This document shows positions 31,927 to 42,864 of a DNA stretch of 64,000 bases, piece after piece. How positions within the stretch are numbered: the stretch's first letter is position 1; the number at the start of each line of letters is the position of its first letter. Source of the stretch: Mytilus californianus (lineage: Eukaryota > Mollusca > Bivalvia > Mytilida > Mytilidae); the NCBI RefSeq assembly GCF_021869535.1, contig NW_026262734.1, positions 74,462,339 through 74,526,338 of the forward strand, in the 5' to 3' direction. The notes beneath the pieces are model-generated. The model saw only the letters and a list, made by a program, of their open reading frames with translations. It had not been told where the DNA came from and ran no database searches. Position numbers and translations under genes: made by a program.

Positions 31927-33694
31927 TAAAATGTCAAATGATTCTTATCTTGACATGTGGTAGTCAAACTGAAATAATAATATTGATCGTTATACAAATT
32001 ATCAAGAATCAATATGCTGGTAAATGCTTTCAACATTGATGTTTGGGAGGAGGAATAAATTCCTGAAAACTGTAAGAGTCCTGTACTGAAACGTGTGTTA
32101 CAGGAAACAAGTGATGGTAGGGACTCATTCTATGTTATTTCATTAATTCCTTTTGGGGAAACTGTCCTTAACTTTCTTATCCAAAAACTTTCCCGAGCAA
32201 GTCCGTCGTCCCTTGACCAACCCTCGTTGTGGTCTATGATAGTGATGGTAAGGTTTTTGAGATCAGCTTTGGCGTGCCAAGGTGATCTCAAATGACGACT
32301 TACGGGGAGGTCGGGTTTGCAGGTGTAGTCACTTCGATGATCATTCATGCGTTTGTTGAATGACTGTTCTGTCTCGCCAACATACTGCATGCCACATCGA
32401 CACTGAAGAAGGTATACAACATTCTGGGTTTTGCAAGTTAAATTGCAATATATAGTGTATACGGACCCAGTGGAGTGGCAAGTAAATGTTTGAGTATTCA
32501 GTATTTGTTGGCAAGTCAGACATCGTCTGTTACCACACGACTTGCATCATCCTGCAGTTGGAGAGCTTTTATAAGAGGAGACATCAGCTCTCACAAATAA
32601 GTCTCTCAGACTTTTTGGTCTCCCAAAAGCTAAAACAGGAGGTGTGGGAAAGATCTTGGATAATTTTGGGTGTTTGGGAATAATCTGCCAATTGGCACGG
32701 ATCAAACGGGAAAGATTAGTAAAGGCGGGATTGTATGTAAAACCAAACAGAACTACTTCGCTTCGCCTCTTGCGTTTGTACTGTAATAGGTCATTGCGGC
32801 TGTTATTAATAGCACGCGCAAACCTCTTATATATCTCCCATTTCTTATAACCTCGTTTGGTAAAAAAATCCGCAAAGTTCCTGTAACCGTTTAGCGACAG
32901 CCTCCTCAGAGGAGCAAATCCTCTTTACTCTGAGAGCTTGACTGTACGGGATACTTTTTGTACAGTTTTTGGGGTGACAGCTTTGGGGAGAAAGGTACTG
33001 ATGTTTATTTGTAGGGTTACAGTAGAGGTATGTTGATATGACACTGTCCTTTATAGATGTAGTTGTGTCCAAAAAAGAAAGTTTACATTCGGAAATTTCA
33101 TATGTGAATTTAATTGACTGGTGGGCGTTGTTTGCGTGTTTGATAAAATCATCCAGTTCTTACTGGGATTCCATCCATTTCATGTCAATATCATCGATGA
33201 AACGGAACCAAGACAGAGGTTTAGATGAAGATGTTGAAATGATTTTTTTCTCTAATTTGCCCATGAAAATATTGGCGTAAGACGGTGCCATTTTCGTCCC
33301 CATCGCTGTCCCGTTTATCTGAAGGTAGTGTTCACCATTGAAGGTGAAATTGTTGCATTTCAGACCCAGAGTAAGCAGCTGGACTAATCATTCGATGGGT
33401 GGTTCAAAAATGATGCACGAGTCCATATTTCCTTGCACGATTGTATTCCGTCATCATGAGGTATGTTGGTATACAATGAGGTGACATCCAAAGTGACCAG
33501 GAGAGTTTCCGGGGGAAGAGGGTTCATGGATTCCATTTTACGAAGGTAATCTGTGGTGTCTTGAATGTGAGAAGAAAGATTTTCTACATGAGATCTTAAA
33601 TGGAAGTCTACGAATTCCGAGATTTTCCCAGTCGGGTGGCCGTTTGCGGATACAATGGGTCTACAAAGGTTGTTAATCTTGTGTATTGTGGGAC

Positions 33695-33737
33695 GAAGAT
33701 ACAATCGACCAGGCTTGGCGTTCTCTGGTTTTAAATA
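33695..33737. repeat. 43-bp inverted repeat, left arm (partner 34076-34118)
   Basis: It is a perfect reverse complement of 34076-34118 and encodes the [10 protein letters not shown] region of the Penelope RT in both orientations. The arms enclose 338 bp encoding the RT N-terminal region. Confidence 0.9.
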
Positions 33738-34453
33738 TATGTAGGGTCATGGTCATGGACAAAATCAAATCGGATGTTGTTCATCTTGCTAACAAGTACT
33801 CGTCGTTTTATAACATCTCTTCTGACAAGAAAACAGCAATACGATCGCTGAGAAACCGAGATGATATTGTGATAAAACAAGCAGACAAAGGAAGTGTCGT
33901 TGTGATAATGGACAAAGCTAACTACATCGCGGAAGCAGAGCGTCAGCTCTCTGATGAGAGATTTTATAAGAAGCTTGACAATGACCCTACTTCCGAGTTG
34001 AGTTCACAAATTATTACGGCGTTACAAACCTTGTACAATGACGGTCACATAGATGAGGATACAATCGGATACTAGTATTTAAAACCAGAGAACGCCAAGC
34101 CTGGTCGATTGTATCTTCTGCTCTATAATCTGGTTCTGAAATGCAACAATTTCACCTTAAATGGTGAACATTACCTTCAGATAAACGGGACAGCGATGGG
34201 GACGAAAATGGCACCGTCTTACGCCAGTATTTTCATGGGCAAATTAGAGAAACAAATCATTTCAACATCTTTATCTAAACCTCTGTCTCGGTTCCGTTTC
34301 ATCGATGATGTTGACATGAAATGGATGGAATCCCAACAAAAACTGGATGATTTTATCAAACATGCAAACAACGCCAACCAGTCAATTAAATCACATATAA
34401 ACATTCCGATTTTAAAATATCTTTCTTGGACACAACTACTTCTATAAAGGACG

Positions 34454-35059
34454 GTGTCATATCAACATACCTCTACTGTAAACATACAGATAAACATCAG
34501 TACCTTTCTCCTCATAGATAAAGGGTTTGTGCGTGCTAACAATATCAATAATGTCTTAGCTTTTGGAAGACCAAAAAGTCTGAGAGACTTATTTGTGAGA
34601 GCTAGTGTCTCCTCTAATAAAAGCTCTTCAACTGCAGGATGGTGGAAGTCGTGTGGTAACAGACGATGTCTGACTTGCCAACAAATACTGAATACTCAAA
34701 CAATTACTTGCCACTCCACTGGGTCCGTATACACTATATATTGCAATTTAACTTGCAAAACCCAGAATGTTGTATACCTTCTTCAGTGTCGATGTGGCAT
34801 GCAGTATGTTGGCGAGACAGAACAGCCTTTCAACAAACGCTTGAATGGTCATCGAAGTGACTACACCTGCAAACCCGACCTCCCCGTAAGTCGTCATTTG
34901 AGATCACCTGGGCACGCCAAAGCTGATCTCAAAAACCTTACCATCACTATCATAGACCACAACAAGGGTTGGTCAAGGGCCGACGGACTTGCTCGACAAA
35001 GTTTTTTGATAAGAAAGTTAAGAACAGTTTCCCCAAAGAGCATTAATGAAAACAAATAG
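34454..35059 (+). pseudogene. Penelope-like linker plus GIY-YIG endonuclease frame (201 codons, open)
   Basis: Residues about 35-60 match the pre-endonuclease segment (LAFGRPKSLRDLFVRAS). Residues 68-75 are CGNRRCLTC, the cysteine motif placed before the endonuclease in Penelope-like elements. Residues 106-135 are NVVYLLQCRCGMQYVGETEQ with PFNKRLNGHRSDY, the GIY-YIG-type core. SRHLRSPGHAKADL and LARQSFLIRKLRTVSPKSIN follow. The frame is open to its natural C-terminus. The first ~30 residues derive from sequence next to the deletion and are not native. It cannot act alone because the RT upstream is broken. Confidence 0.8.
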
Positions 35060-35264
35060 AATGAGTCCCTACCATCACTTGTTTCCTGTAACTCAGGCTT
35101 CAGTACAGGACTCTTACAGTTTTAAGGAATTTAATCCTCCTCCCAAACATCAATATTGAAAAAAATTACCAGCATATTGATTCTTGATTTAATTTGTATA
35201 ACGATCAAGATTATTATTTCAGTTTGACTACCACATGTCAAGATAAGAATCATTTGACATTTTA

Positions 35265-35291
35265 CTGATGAAGGATATTAGTTATCCGAAA
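35265..35291 (+). ncRNA. Hammerhead-like core near the Penelope 3' end (right copy)
   Basis: CTGATGA, an extra A, the hairpin GGATA-TTAGT-TATCC, then GAAA. One base pair and the loop differ from the left copy, while the stem is retained. No convincing stem I was found. Confidence 0.35.
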
Positions 35292-35491
35292 CATTTAACA
35301 TTTGTTCATGATTTTACTTGTTGTTGGTGATTTTGTATCCTTTTAGACTTCCTTATTATATATATATATAATATTATATTTGCCTTCGGGTTTATATGAT
35401 CCGTTCATCCTTTTTCGACTCTTCAAAATTCAAGAGTCTATCCTAAATTGAGGTAAATTATATGGCCTTCCAAATACCGTTTCGATTCCTA

Positions 35492-35535
35492 ACATCACTG
35501 AAGAGACATTAATTGTCGAAATCCGGATATGGTAT
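35492..35535 (+). ncRNA. Hammerhead ribozyme, right array unit 1
   Basis: Intact core. Stem I 3' side is TGGTAT (one mismatch). Confidence 0.8.
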
Positions 35536-36142
35536 ACTAATTTTTGCACCTTTTGTTTGCGATATACCATCTTTTCCGCAAGTTTATTGTTTTCTGTTTA
35601 GTATTAAATTAATAGTTAAGATCCATTTTGTTACATCTGGGGAACCGTTTATTTGGCAATCGCCAATGGCAGTCAGCAGGGTTTAAGAACATCCGTTGTT
35701 CGACCTGCTAGTCAAAGGCGTTTTGTTTAAATATACTTTTTCCTTTTTTTGGGTTTTTGGAAAATGTTGTTTTTGCTGTATTTAGACCCCTCTAACAAGA
35801 AATTTGTTTTGCATGCACACGTATAAAAATTGCGGTTTTTATCCAACGCAATCATACGTTTGAACGTTGTTTTCAATTTAGACTTGTTTATATATAGACC
35901 CCTCTAACAAGAAATTTGTTTTGCATGCACACGTATAAAAATTGCGGTTTTTATCCAACACAATCATAGGTTTAAACGTTGTTTTCAATTTAGACTTGTT
36001 TATATTTTTTCGTTTGGGCTTGTATTATATTTGCCTTCGGGTTTATATGATCCGTTCATCCTATTTTGACTCCTCAAAATTCAAGAGTCTATCCTAAATT
36101 GAGGTAAATTATGTGGCCTTCCAATAACCGTTTCGATTCCTA

Positions 36143-36186
36143 ACATCACTGAAGAGACATTAATTGTTGAAATCCGGATATGGTGT
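36143..36186 (+). ncRNA. Hammerhead ribozyme, right array unit 2
   Basis: The core is intact. Stem II reads GACA/TGTT, so one G-C pair next to the core becomes G-U, which should weaken it. Stem I and stem III match the reference. Confidence 0.75.
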
Positions 36187-36849
36187 ACAAAAAATATTTG
36201 CACCTTTGTTTGCGGTATACCATCTTCGCCGCAAGTTTATTGTTTTCTGTTTGGTATTAAATTTAAAGTTAAGATCCATTTATTACACCTTGTGATCCGT
36301 TTATTTGGCAATCGCCAATGGCAGTCAGCAGGATTTAAGAACATTTGTTGTTCGACCTGTTAGTCAAATGCGTTTTGTTAAAATATACTTTTTCACTTTT
36401 TTGGTCTTTTGGAAAATGTTGTTTGTGCTGTATTTAGACCCCTCTAACAAGAAATTTGTTTTGCATGCACACGTATAAAAATTGCGGTTTTTATCCAACG
36501 CAATCATAGGTTTGAACGTTGTTTTCAATTTAGACTTGTATATATATTTATATAGAAGTCTATAAAAAGGACCAACCAGCAAATTTACTATGTACCGGAT
36601 CGTAAAGAATAGATGATACTGTGCAGATAAGGAAAAAATTATATAAGTCTAGAGATTTGCACAACGATACTAATATAAGATGGTATTATACGAAGATGTT
36701 GTTAATAAAAATATATATATAGTGTGCATGCCAATAAAACGATATTCTTGACCACTTGACTAACTTCGTCTGGTACACGATGTCTTAAGTATCTGGACTT
36801 TTAGAAAACGCTGGTGATGCTACCCCGTTTATGAACCCCCTTCCCGCCA

Positions 36850-37690
36850 AAAATAAATCATTAATTGTCGTTTGTTGATGTGGTTCATAAGTGTTTCTCG
36901 TTTCTCGTTTTTTTAAAGGAGTAGGCTCAGTAAGAGCCCTTTTTGGCCCCAATATATAGCAGTTTTTCAAAATTGTTAAAATGTAAATTTATTAGCTATT
37001 TATTGGAAAGAAGAATACTTCTGCTACATAAATATGGGCTGTTTTTGACAATACAATGCACATGTATCGGGTACTAGCATCATTAAGTAATGCTAAATTA
37101 CTGAAATCTTCGAAATTTTAGCATTTTGGTTAATTTTTAGACGGTTTCCGTCTGAAATGGAAGTGGCCGCATTTGTGTTCATTCTCAATATTTAAATGTA
37201 AGTTGTATTTGATGATAATACATAACATATATAAAGGTTGAGAATGAACACGGATGCGGCCACTTTCATTTTTGACAAAAACCATCTGAAAAGTGACATA
37301 TTATGGCATACTTGATAGATTTTTCATATTTAAGCTGGAATTTGAGCGTCTTTAATGACTAAATCAGTTCAAATCTTTCACTTAAACGAATTGAATCGAC
37401 TGAAGTAGACACTTAAGTGTTTAAAAAGTGTCCAAAATCTTTCATCAGATGAACCTGAATTTTGAGGCCAAAATCAGCCCTTACTGGACCTACTCCTTTA
37501 GAATAGACCGTTGGTTTTCCCGTTTGAATGGTTTTACACTAGTAAGTTTTTGGGGCCCTTTATAGCATGTTGTTCGGTGTGAGCCAAGGCTCCGTGTTGA
37601 AGACCGTACCTTAACCTATAATGGTTTACTTTTATAAATTGTGACTTGGATGGAGAGTTGTCTCATTGGCACTCATACCACATCTTCCTA
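36850..37690 (-). repeat. Family A interspersed repeat, interrupted by a MITE
   Basis: The left piece ends GTGTTTCTCGTTTCTCG and the right piece resumes GAATAGACCGTTGGTTTTCC, then GGCTCCGTGTTGAAG and GAGAGTTGTCTCATTGGC. Uninterrupted copies at 58150-58200 and 60370-60440 join these parts directly. Confidence 0.75.
36916..37498. mobile_element. MITE with TIRs and TA target duplication
   Basis: The termini are AAGGAGTAGG and CCTACTCCTT, with imperfect TIR similarity over about 36 bp. TA dinucleotides flank it (36914-36915 and 37499-37500). An internal inverted pair is centred near 37215 (arms about 37141-37190 and 37237-37287, sharing GAAGTGGCCGCAT or GAAAGTGGCCGCAT and GTTCATTCTCAA). It is noncoding and inserted in a family A repeat. 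Confidence 0.8.
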
Positions 37691-37849
37691 TATCTATGTA
37701 TTAGTAAAAGAATATCAAAAGACAACACAACAAAAAACAAGTAAAGTTAAATTAAATTTCAACTTAAGAAATATATAAATTAGTTGGTAAAAGTACATTT
37801 CAAATAGATTTTTAATGTGTAAAAGTTGATACTCAATTGTGTCTGCTTA

Positions 37850-38110
37850 TTCCTCGGGAGCACCTGAGATCAACCCCGGTTTATAGTTGAGTTCGTTTGT
37901 GTTGCTCATTCTTTCATTTTCTATGCAATGTTTTTTATACTGTTGTTTGTCTGTTCTTTGTTAATGATTTTTGCCATCGCTTTGTGAGTTTTCGTCGACT
38001 TGTTAAATGTCCCTTAAGTAGTTTACACCCCCTTTTTAAAGGATGTGATGCGACAATCAATTGTATTCCAGGTTGTGGTGACATGCCACTTCCTTTTTCG
38101 TTTACAAAAA
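37850..38110 (+). repeat. Mussel-type repeat, family C
   Basis: It has GGGAGCACCTGAGATCAACC, CCCGGTTT, TGTTGTTTGTCTGTTC and a CATCGCTTTGTGAGTTTTCG stretch. Related sequence is at 12100-12240, 44100-44250 and inverted at 57735-57960. Confidence 0.55.
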
Positions 38111-38374
38111 GACTGATATACAGAGTAAACAAAAACTTTCAACATTGAGAAAATAAGGCTCAATTATTCTCTTTCAATTTCAATCATCTTGAAATTATAT
38201 AGAGCTTACTTATCAAAATAAACTTTCCAGCCAATATTTTTCGCAAGTTTTTTAACGTATTATAAAAAGATAACAACACATTAAGAAATTTGCTTGCTGT
38301 GTAACTAATATCTTGGTATATCAATCGGAAAAATTGAAGTCTGTCGGAGAAATATGATTGTGAAAAGTAAAATA

Positions 38375-38640
38375 ACAAAAATACCGAACTCCGAGGAAAA
38401 TTCTAAACGGAAAGTCCCTAAGCAAATTGCAAAATCAAAAGCTCAAACACATCAAACGAATGGATAACAACTGTCATATTCCTGACTTGATACAGGCATT
38501 TCCTTATGTAGAAAATGGTGGATTAAACCTGGTTTTATAGCTAGCTAAACCTCTCACTTGTATGACAGTCTAATAAAATTCCATTATATTGACAACGATG
38601 TGTGAACAAAACAAATAAACATAATAGGTAAACATGTCAA
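38375..38640 (-). repeat. Family B repeat, inverted copy
   Basis: It contains the complement of the family B strings seen at 7208 and 12283, including CAAAATCAAAAGCTCAAACA and TGGTGGATTAAACCTGGTTT, and continues to CATTATATTGACAACGATGT. Confidence 0.65.
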
Positions 38641-38682
38641 AAATAGGGGTACAGGAGTCAACATTGCGTTATAATCTTAATC

Positions 38683-38993
38683 ACTACAAAAACAAGCAAA
38701 TATGTCAACAAAGACGAACAAAAAGACATATAGACAAAGCACATTAGCAAAAACGAAAGACAAGAGTACAAAAATTTACCCTAGCACAACAACACAACGA
38801 CAGGATGTACAAGTACCGAGACACGTCAAATGAATAACTACAAAAACAAGCAAATATGTCAACAAAGACAAACAAAAAGGTATATAGACAAAGCACATTA
38901 GCAAAAACGAATGACAAGAATACAAAAATTTACCATAGCACAACAACACAATGACGGGATGTACAAGTACCGACTTTTATTTTAGATATTAGC
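38683..38993. repeat. Tandem duplication, 155-bp period, two units
   Basis: Both units start CTACAAAAACAAGCAAATAT and contain AGACAAAGCACATTAGCAAA and GATGTACAAGTACCGA. A diverged inverted relative lies at about 51060-51220. Confidence 0.8.
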
Positions 38994-39459
38994 AAACTTA
39001 GGATAGAAAAAACAGTTTATATTATCAATTATCTATGATGAAACACTCTCTGGGACCTCGTTTACACCTGTAAGAAATTAAATCGATCTCAAAACGATCA
39101 GTTTGCATTAACATTTTAACACGCAAAATTGATATAGATGTATCTTTTAAGATCCAGCGTTTTTACACAATATGCTAACCGGTCTGACCTTTTTACTTTA
39201 ACGTTCGCAAACAAATAATCAAAAATGGAATATGGTAACGTGAGCATTTATATCTTGGTACGACAGTCCTGTGCATTTATTTCGAAATCGTAGATTGTGT
39301 CTTTTATCTCTATGTCTCTTCGTTTGAAAATAACCAGAATTTTCTAGGAGATTACGATTTGATATTCTGGTGGCAAAGGGGATCAGGAGGATTTTTTTGC
39401 GAATTGAATATCTTTTTTCAACTGTTGCTACACATGCTTTTTTCCCCGCGACACTGCCG

Positions 39460-40484
39460 CACTAAAATTTTATTTACTTTTGAAAACAATCACTCCCTGC
39501 TTTTGTTTACATCAGACTAAAGATCGCTCTTTATTCAATCGATCTCAGGAAAGATGGATCTTTTTTACTAGTGTAACCCACAATAGAATAGCATACCGAT
39601 TGTTTACCAGGCTTGGTTGAATGAGACGACATTTCACAATCGTGTGCAAGAGCATTTCAGTACCTCCTGAGATAAAATTTTGGAGGTTGAAAAAAATAAC
39701 TGAGGCCCTCTTTAAAAGCAAGTTGGTCAGCTCTGTGACTCGTGCTTATTTTCCCTTACATCTTATTACCACTAAGAAGATCTTGATTTCAACCCCTCAG
39801 TCAGACATTTCAAATTTCAAGTTTCATTTCCTAACCCAAAAAGCGCAACAATGGCGTAAACAAACACTTCTAGAGGAATAAACAATTTATCTTGAACTTT
39901 CAAGTACTATACTATATTTGTTTCAGATAATTTGTTTTTTGGTTAATACATGCTGCACAATAAGTTAATCAATAACCCTTTCATATGTATTGTAATTAAA
40001 AAAAATGACATTGCCGCACTAAAATTTGATTTCCTTTGTTATCAATCATTCCCTGATTTTGTTAACTAAAGATCTATCTCTATTGAATCGAACTCAGGAA
40101 TGATAGATCTTTCTTACAAGTGTTATCCACAATACGGATTGTTTATCAGGCTTGGTTGAATGAGACGACATTTCACAATCGTTTGCAAGAGCATTTCAGT
40201 ACCTCCTGAGATAGTATTTTTGAGGTTGAAAAATATCTGACACCCTCCTATAAGCAAGTTGGTCAGATCTTTTACTAGTGCTTATTTCCACTTACATCTT
40301 ATTACCTCTAAGAAGATCTTGATTTCAACCCTTCAGTCAGACGTACGAAGTTCATTTCTTAACTCAAAAAGAGCAATAATGGCGTAACCAAACACTACTT
40401 AAGAAATAAACAATTTTATCTTTCAAGTATTATTTTTGTTTCAGATAATGGTTTTTGTTTAATAAATACATGTTGCACAGCAAG
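39460..40484. repeat. Tandem duplication, 539-bp period
   Basis: GGCTTGGTTGAATGAGACGA at 39610 recurs at 40149, as do CAAGAGCATTTCAGTACCTC and AAGAAGATCTTGATTTCAAC. An 86-codon frame (39621-39881) is open in unit 1 only. The tail of unit 2 is split off to 42091 by a transposon insertion. Confidence 0.8.
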
Positions 40485-40488
40485 TTAA

Positions 40489-42090
40489 AGGGGCACTAGC
40501 TACGAGATACATAAAAAATTTAAATTCTGTTTTTTTTGGTTCAATCATTAATGAAAGTGAAATAATGAAATAATAATTCGCTTTTAGCAGTCAGTATGGT
40601 TCAATTTTGTCAAAATAAGCTAAGAAACATCGATGATGAATTATTCACTTGCAAGTGAATAATTCGACCTCATTGAATCCGTATTCATGTAAACTTCAAT
40701 TTAACCCCTTAGCTAGAGATGGATTATGCATGATTGATGCGTGTTAGGTTATTAAAAGAAAAAAAATGTCAACATTGAAAGTGAAACAAAGGTAAATCAT
40801 TTGATTGACTGATTCGATCCACAAAATATCATTCTTATACATGTAAAATTGAAAATTAACTTATTTTTTTAAATCAAACAGACATAGAAAAATCCATTTG
40901 CACGAGGTTCATATATCTATTTATATTTATGTTTATGTTCATATCAGGCATGGGGTAATGCAAATTTGTAATTGTAATGCATGGTAATGCATTACATTTT
41001 TCCAAGTAATTGCATGTAATGTGTAATGCATCAATTTGTGCATTACATGTAATTGTAATATAATGCATTACTTTAGCAAAAATTTGTGTAATTTCATACA
41101 TTACATGGCATTACATGTCATTACTTTTTTCACATACTACATCTTTAACATGTTGTTGGAGTTTTAACTAAACCAAATTTAAGATTTCTTGATTAACTAA
41201 GAATATGTTAATCATTAGAATACATTCTTTGTTTCATCTTATTTCATACATTTTCCTGCATAAAGAGATTGATATTTGAAAAGCATAACTGTATTGTTGT
41301 CATAAGATCAAAGAATATCTTGTCTTGCTTAAATTAAAGATAATTAAACTTTGTTATAAAACACTAATTAGTTTGTTTTACAATCAATATTTTCACCATC
41401 TAAACAATTGTTCATTAATTAAGGTCTATGTTTATTTTATAATTAGGGGAGTAATTCACAGTAATTAAATATTTCGTTTAAAATTAAAAAAAAAAAACAA
41501 CAAAAAGTATATTTATAAAAGTTAAGTCAACATTAAGTTAAAATAATTAAAATTGTAAAAGTCGAATTAAATAGACTTTTTACATGTATACTTATATTCA
41601 ATTCATGGAACAGTTTCTGCATATGCTAGAATCTTTTGTGACTTCTAGCTGTTTTTCAAAATGTTTAACTTTTCTATTCACTTAATAAAATTATCAAATG
41701 TAATGTGTAATTCAAGGCATTACTTTGCAAAAGTAATTGTAATATAATGCATTACTTTGATAAATGCATGTAATTGTAATTGTAATATAATGCATGGTTT
41801 GGTCAAAGTAATTGTAATATAATGCATTACATTGCAATGTAATTCGCCCCATGCCTGGTTCATATCGTGTTATGTGACCGTCGGTTGTTTTTTGTGTCGT
41901 CTCGATAGTTAATTAGATGGCGTCTAGACTAAACTACACACGTAACGAAGCTACATATTATCGAGCCCATGCCCTGTAAATTATTTATTTTAGACTTTTT
42001 ATAATATGGATAAATGTTTTACATTGTTATAAATCTAATATGAGAATTTGAGTCAAATCGGTGAACATGAATTTGACAGCTAGTACCCCT
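40489..42090. mobile_element. Non-autonomous element with TIRs and TTAA target site
   Basis: It begins AGGGGCACTAGCT and ends AGCTAGTACCCCT. TTAA flanks it at 40485-40488 and 42091-42094. Unit 1 of the host tandem duplication shows the empty site at 39965 (AAGTTAATCAATAACCC). It is 1602 bp including a nested 913-bp insert. A TTAA target suggests a piggyBac-type transposase, which is inference. Confidence 0.75.
40945..41857. mobile_element. hAT-like MITE with 8-bp target duplication
   Basis: Perfect 11-bp TIRs CAGGCATGGGG / CCCCATGCCTG. The direct duplication GTTCATAT lies at 40937-40944 and 41858-41865. The inside is rich in palindromic TAATGCATTAC and TAATTGTAATATAATGC repeats near both ends. 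An 8-bp duplication with CAGG termini fits the hAT superfamily. No transposase is present. Confidence 0.85.
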
Positions 42091-42864
42091 TTAATCATTA
42101 ACTCTTTCATATGAATTGAAATCAAAATAATGAATAAATAAACTGTACACGACATTAACACAGAAAGTACGAAATTGTTATACATGTGTGAATTTTCAAT
42201 TAAAGCTCTATTGAAAATGATATCACGTAAAATGAATTTGTTGTGTCAATACATGTAAATATTAAAACAGTGCAATCTGTTTATTATGATGTTTTGCTAT
42301 ACAAAGTATCACACTGTTATATGTTTCCACAGATTTCTAACAACAAAGGAAATTGTTACATAAAACATATCAATATGTGCTTCCTGTATTATTCCTACAA
42401 ATCTTTTAAAACAGATTCATCTGACTTTATATATTTAACAATATGTTACAGACCTATAATTTCATTTAAGGTAATAATAAATAATTTTAGCACTGAACTT
42501 GCTCGTGCACTTTTAAAACATCTGTCATTCAGCCAACTAGTACAATGATTTAGAATTGTAATTTAAACAAACAGAAATGTACTTGGATATTACAAATATA
42601 TTTCAAAAATTTATAAAGACAAAACGAATGCGAAATTTCATTAAAATCCGTGAGATCAGCCATTTACGTACCTGTAACCTTAACTCTTAAAAGTGCATCA
42701 AAATTAAATTTGAAACACACCTTAAGTTGCACATAGCTTTAAAAGAATGTTTTAGAAAGCATAAGTTGATAAAGTGCTACGTTGTATGGATTTCGCTGTC
42801 CTGATCTGGCGGTTCTGGCTAAATCTGGAACAAAACAATAACTAAATTATTGTCAGTATGCGTT

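Larger units (their letters stand above)
31830..33737 (-). mobile_element. Penelope-like element, left (minus-strand) copy
   Basis: Reading down from 33737: [12 protein letters not shown], then [20 protein letters not shown] and [19 protein letters not shown] (RT motif A) at 33704-33384. Next come [30 protein letters not shown] (motif B) and FRFIDDID (motif C) in the following stretch. A linker with SIKDSVISTYLYCNP follows, then the endonuclease at 32480-32130 with CGMQYVGETEQSFNKRMNDH and HLRSPWHAKADLKN (GIY-YIG type). Several stops and frame changes break it. The 3' untranslated part ends near 31830. Canonical endonuclease-bearing Penelope organisation is clear; the subfamily is not decided. 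Confidence 0.85.
33738..35345 (+). mobile_element. Penelope-like element, right (plus-strand) copy with internal deletions
   Basis: 33738-34075 encodes the RT N-terminal region with IRSLRNRDDIVIKQADKGSV, VVIMDKANYIAEAERQLSDE and RFYKKL. At 34118 the frame jumps from GRLYL to [16 protein letters not shown], losing motif A (about 320 nt against the left copy). Motifs B ([14 protein letters not shown]) and C (FRFIDDVD) follow. A second deletion removes most of the RT-endonuclease linker (near 34500-34530). Then comes the endonuclease frame 34454-35059. The element ends near 35345 and HHrep follows. Confidence 0.85.
35372..36543 (+). repeat. Short HHrep array to the right of the Penelope pair
   Basis: About two units in the plus orientation, opposite to the large array, so the Penelope pair is flanked symmetrically. 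A ~110-bp piece (TAGACCCCTCTAACAAGAAA onward) is duplicated at 35787-35889 and 35898-36001. The array ends with CAATTTAGACTTGTA followed by TA-rich sequence. Confidence 0.9.

Noticed and set aside
33038-33280. Plus-strand frames over the left Penelope copy (also 32095-32295, 32486-32850)
   Set aside because: Antisense shadows of the minus-strand RT and endonuclease regions.
39621-39881. 86-codon frame beginning MRRHFTIVCKSISVPP
   Set aside because: Open only in unit 1 of the tandem duplication; unit 2 has length changes that break it.
39460-40484. Relation between the 539-bp tandem duplication and the ~540-bp HHrep
   Set aside because: The period matches, but the sequence does not and no hammerhead core is present; coincidence.
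42243-42548. 101-codon frame
   Set aside because: AT-rich, tyrosine- and asparagine-biased composition, no motif, no splice context.
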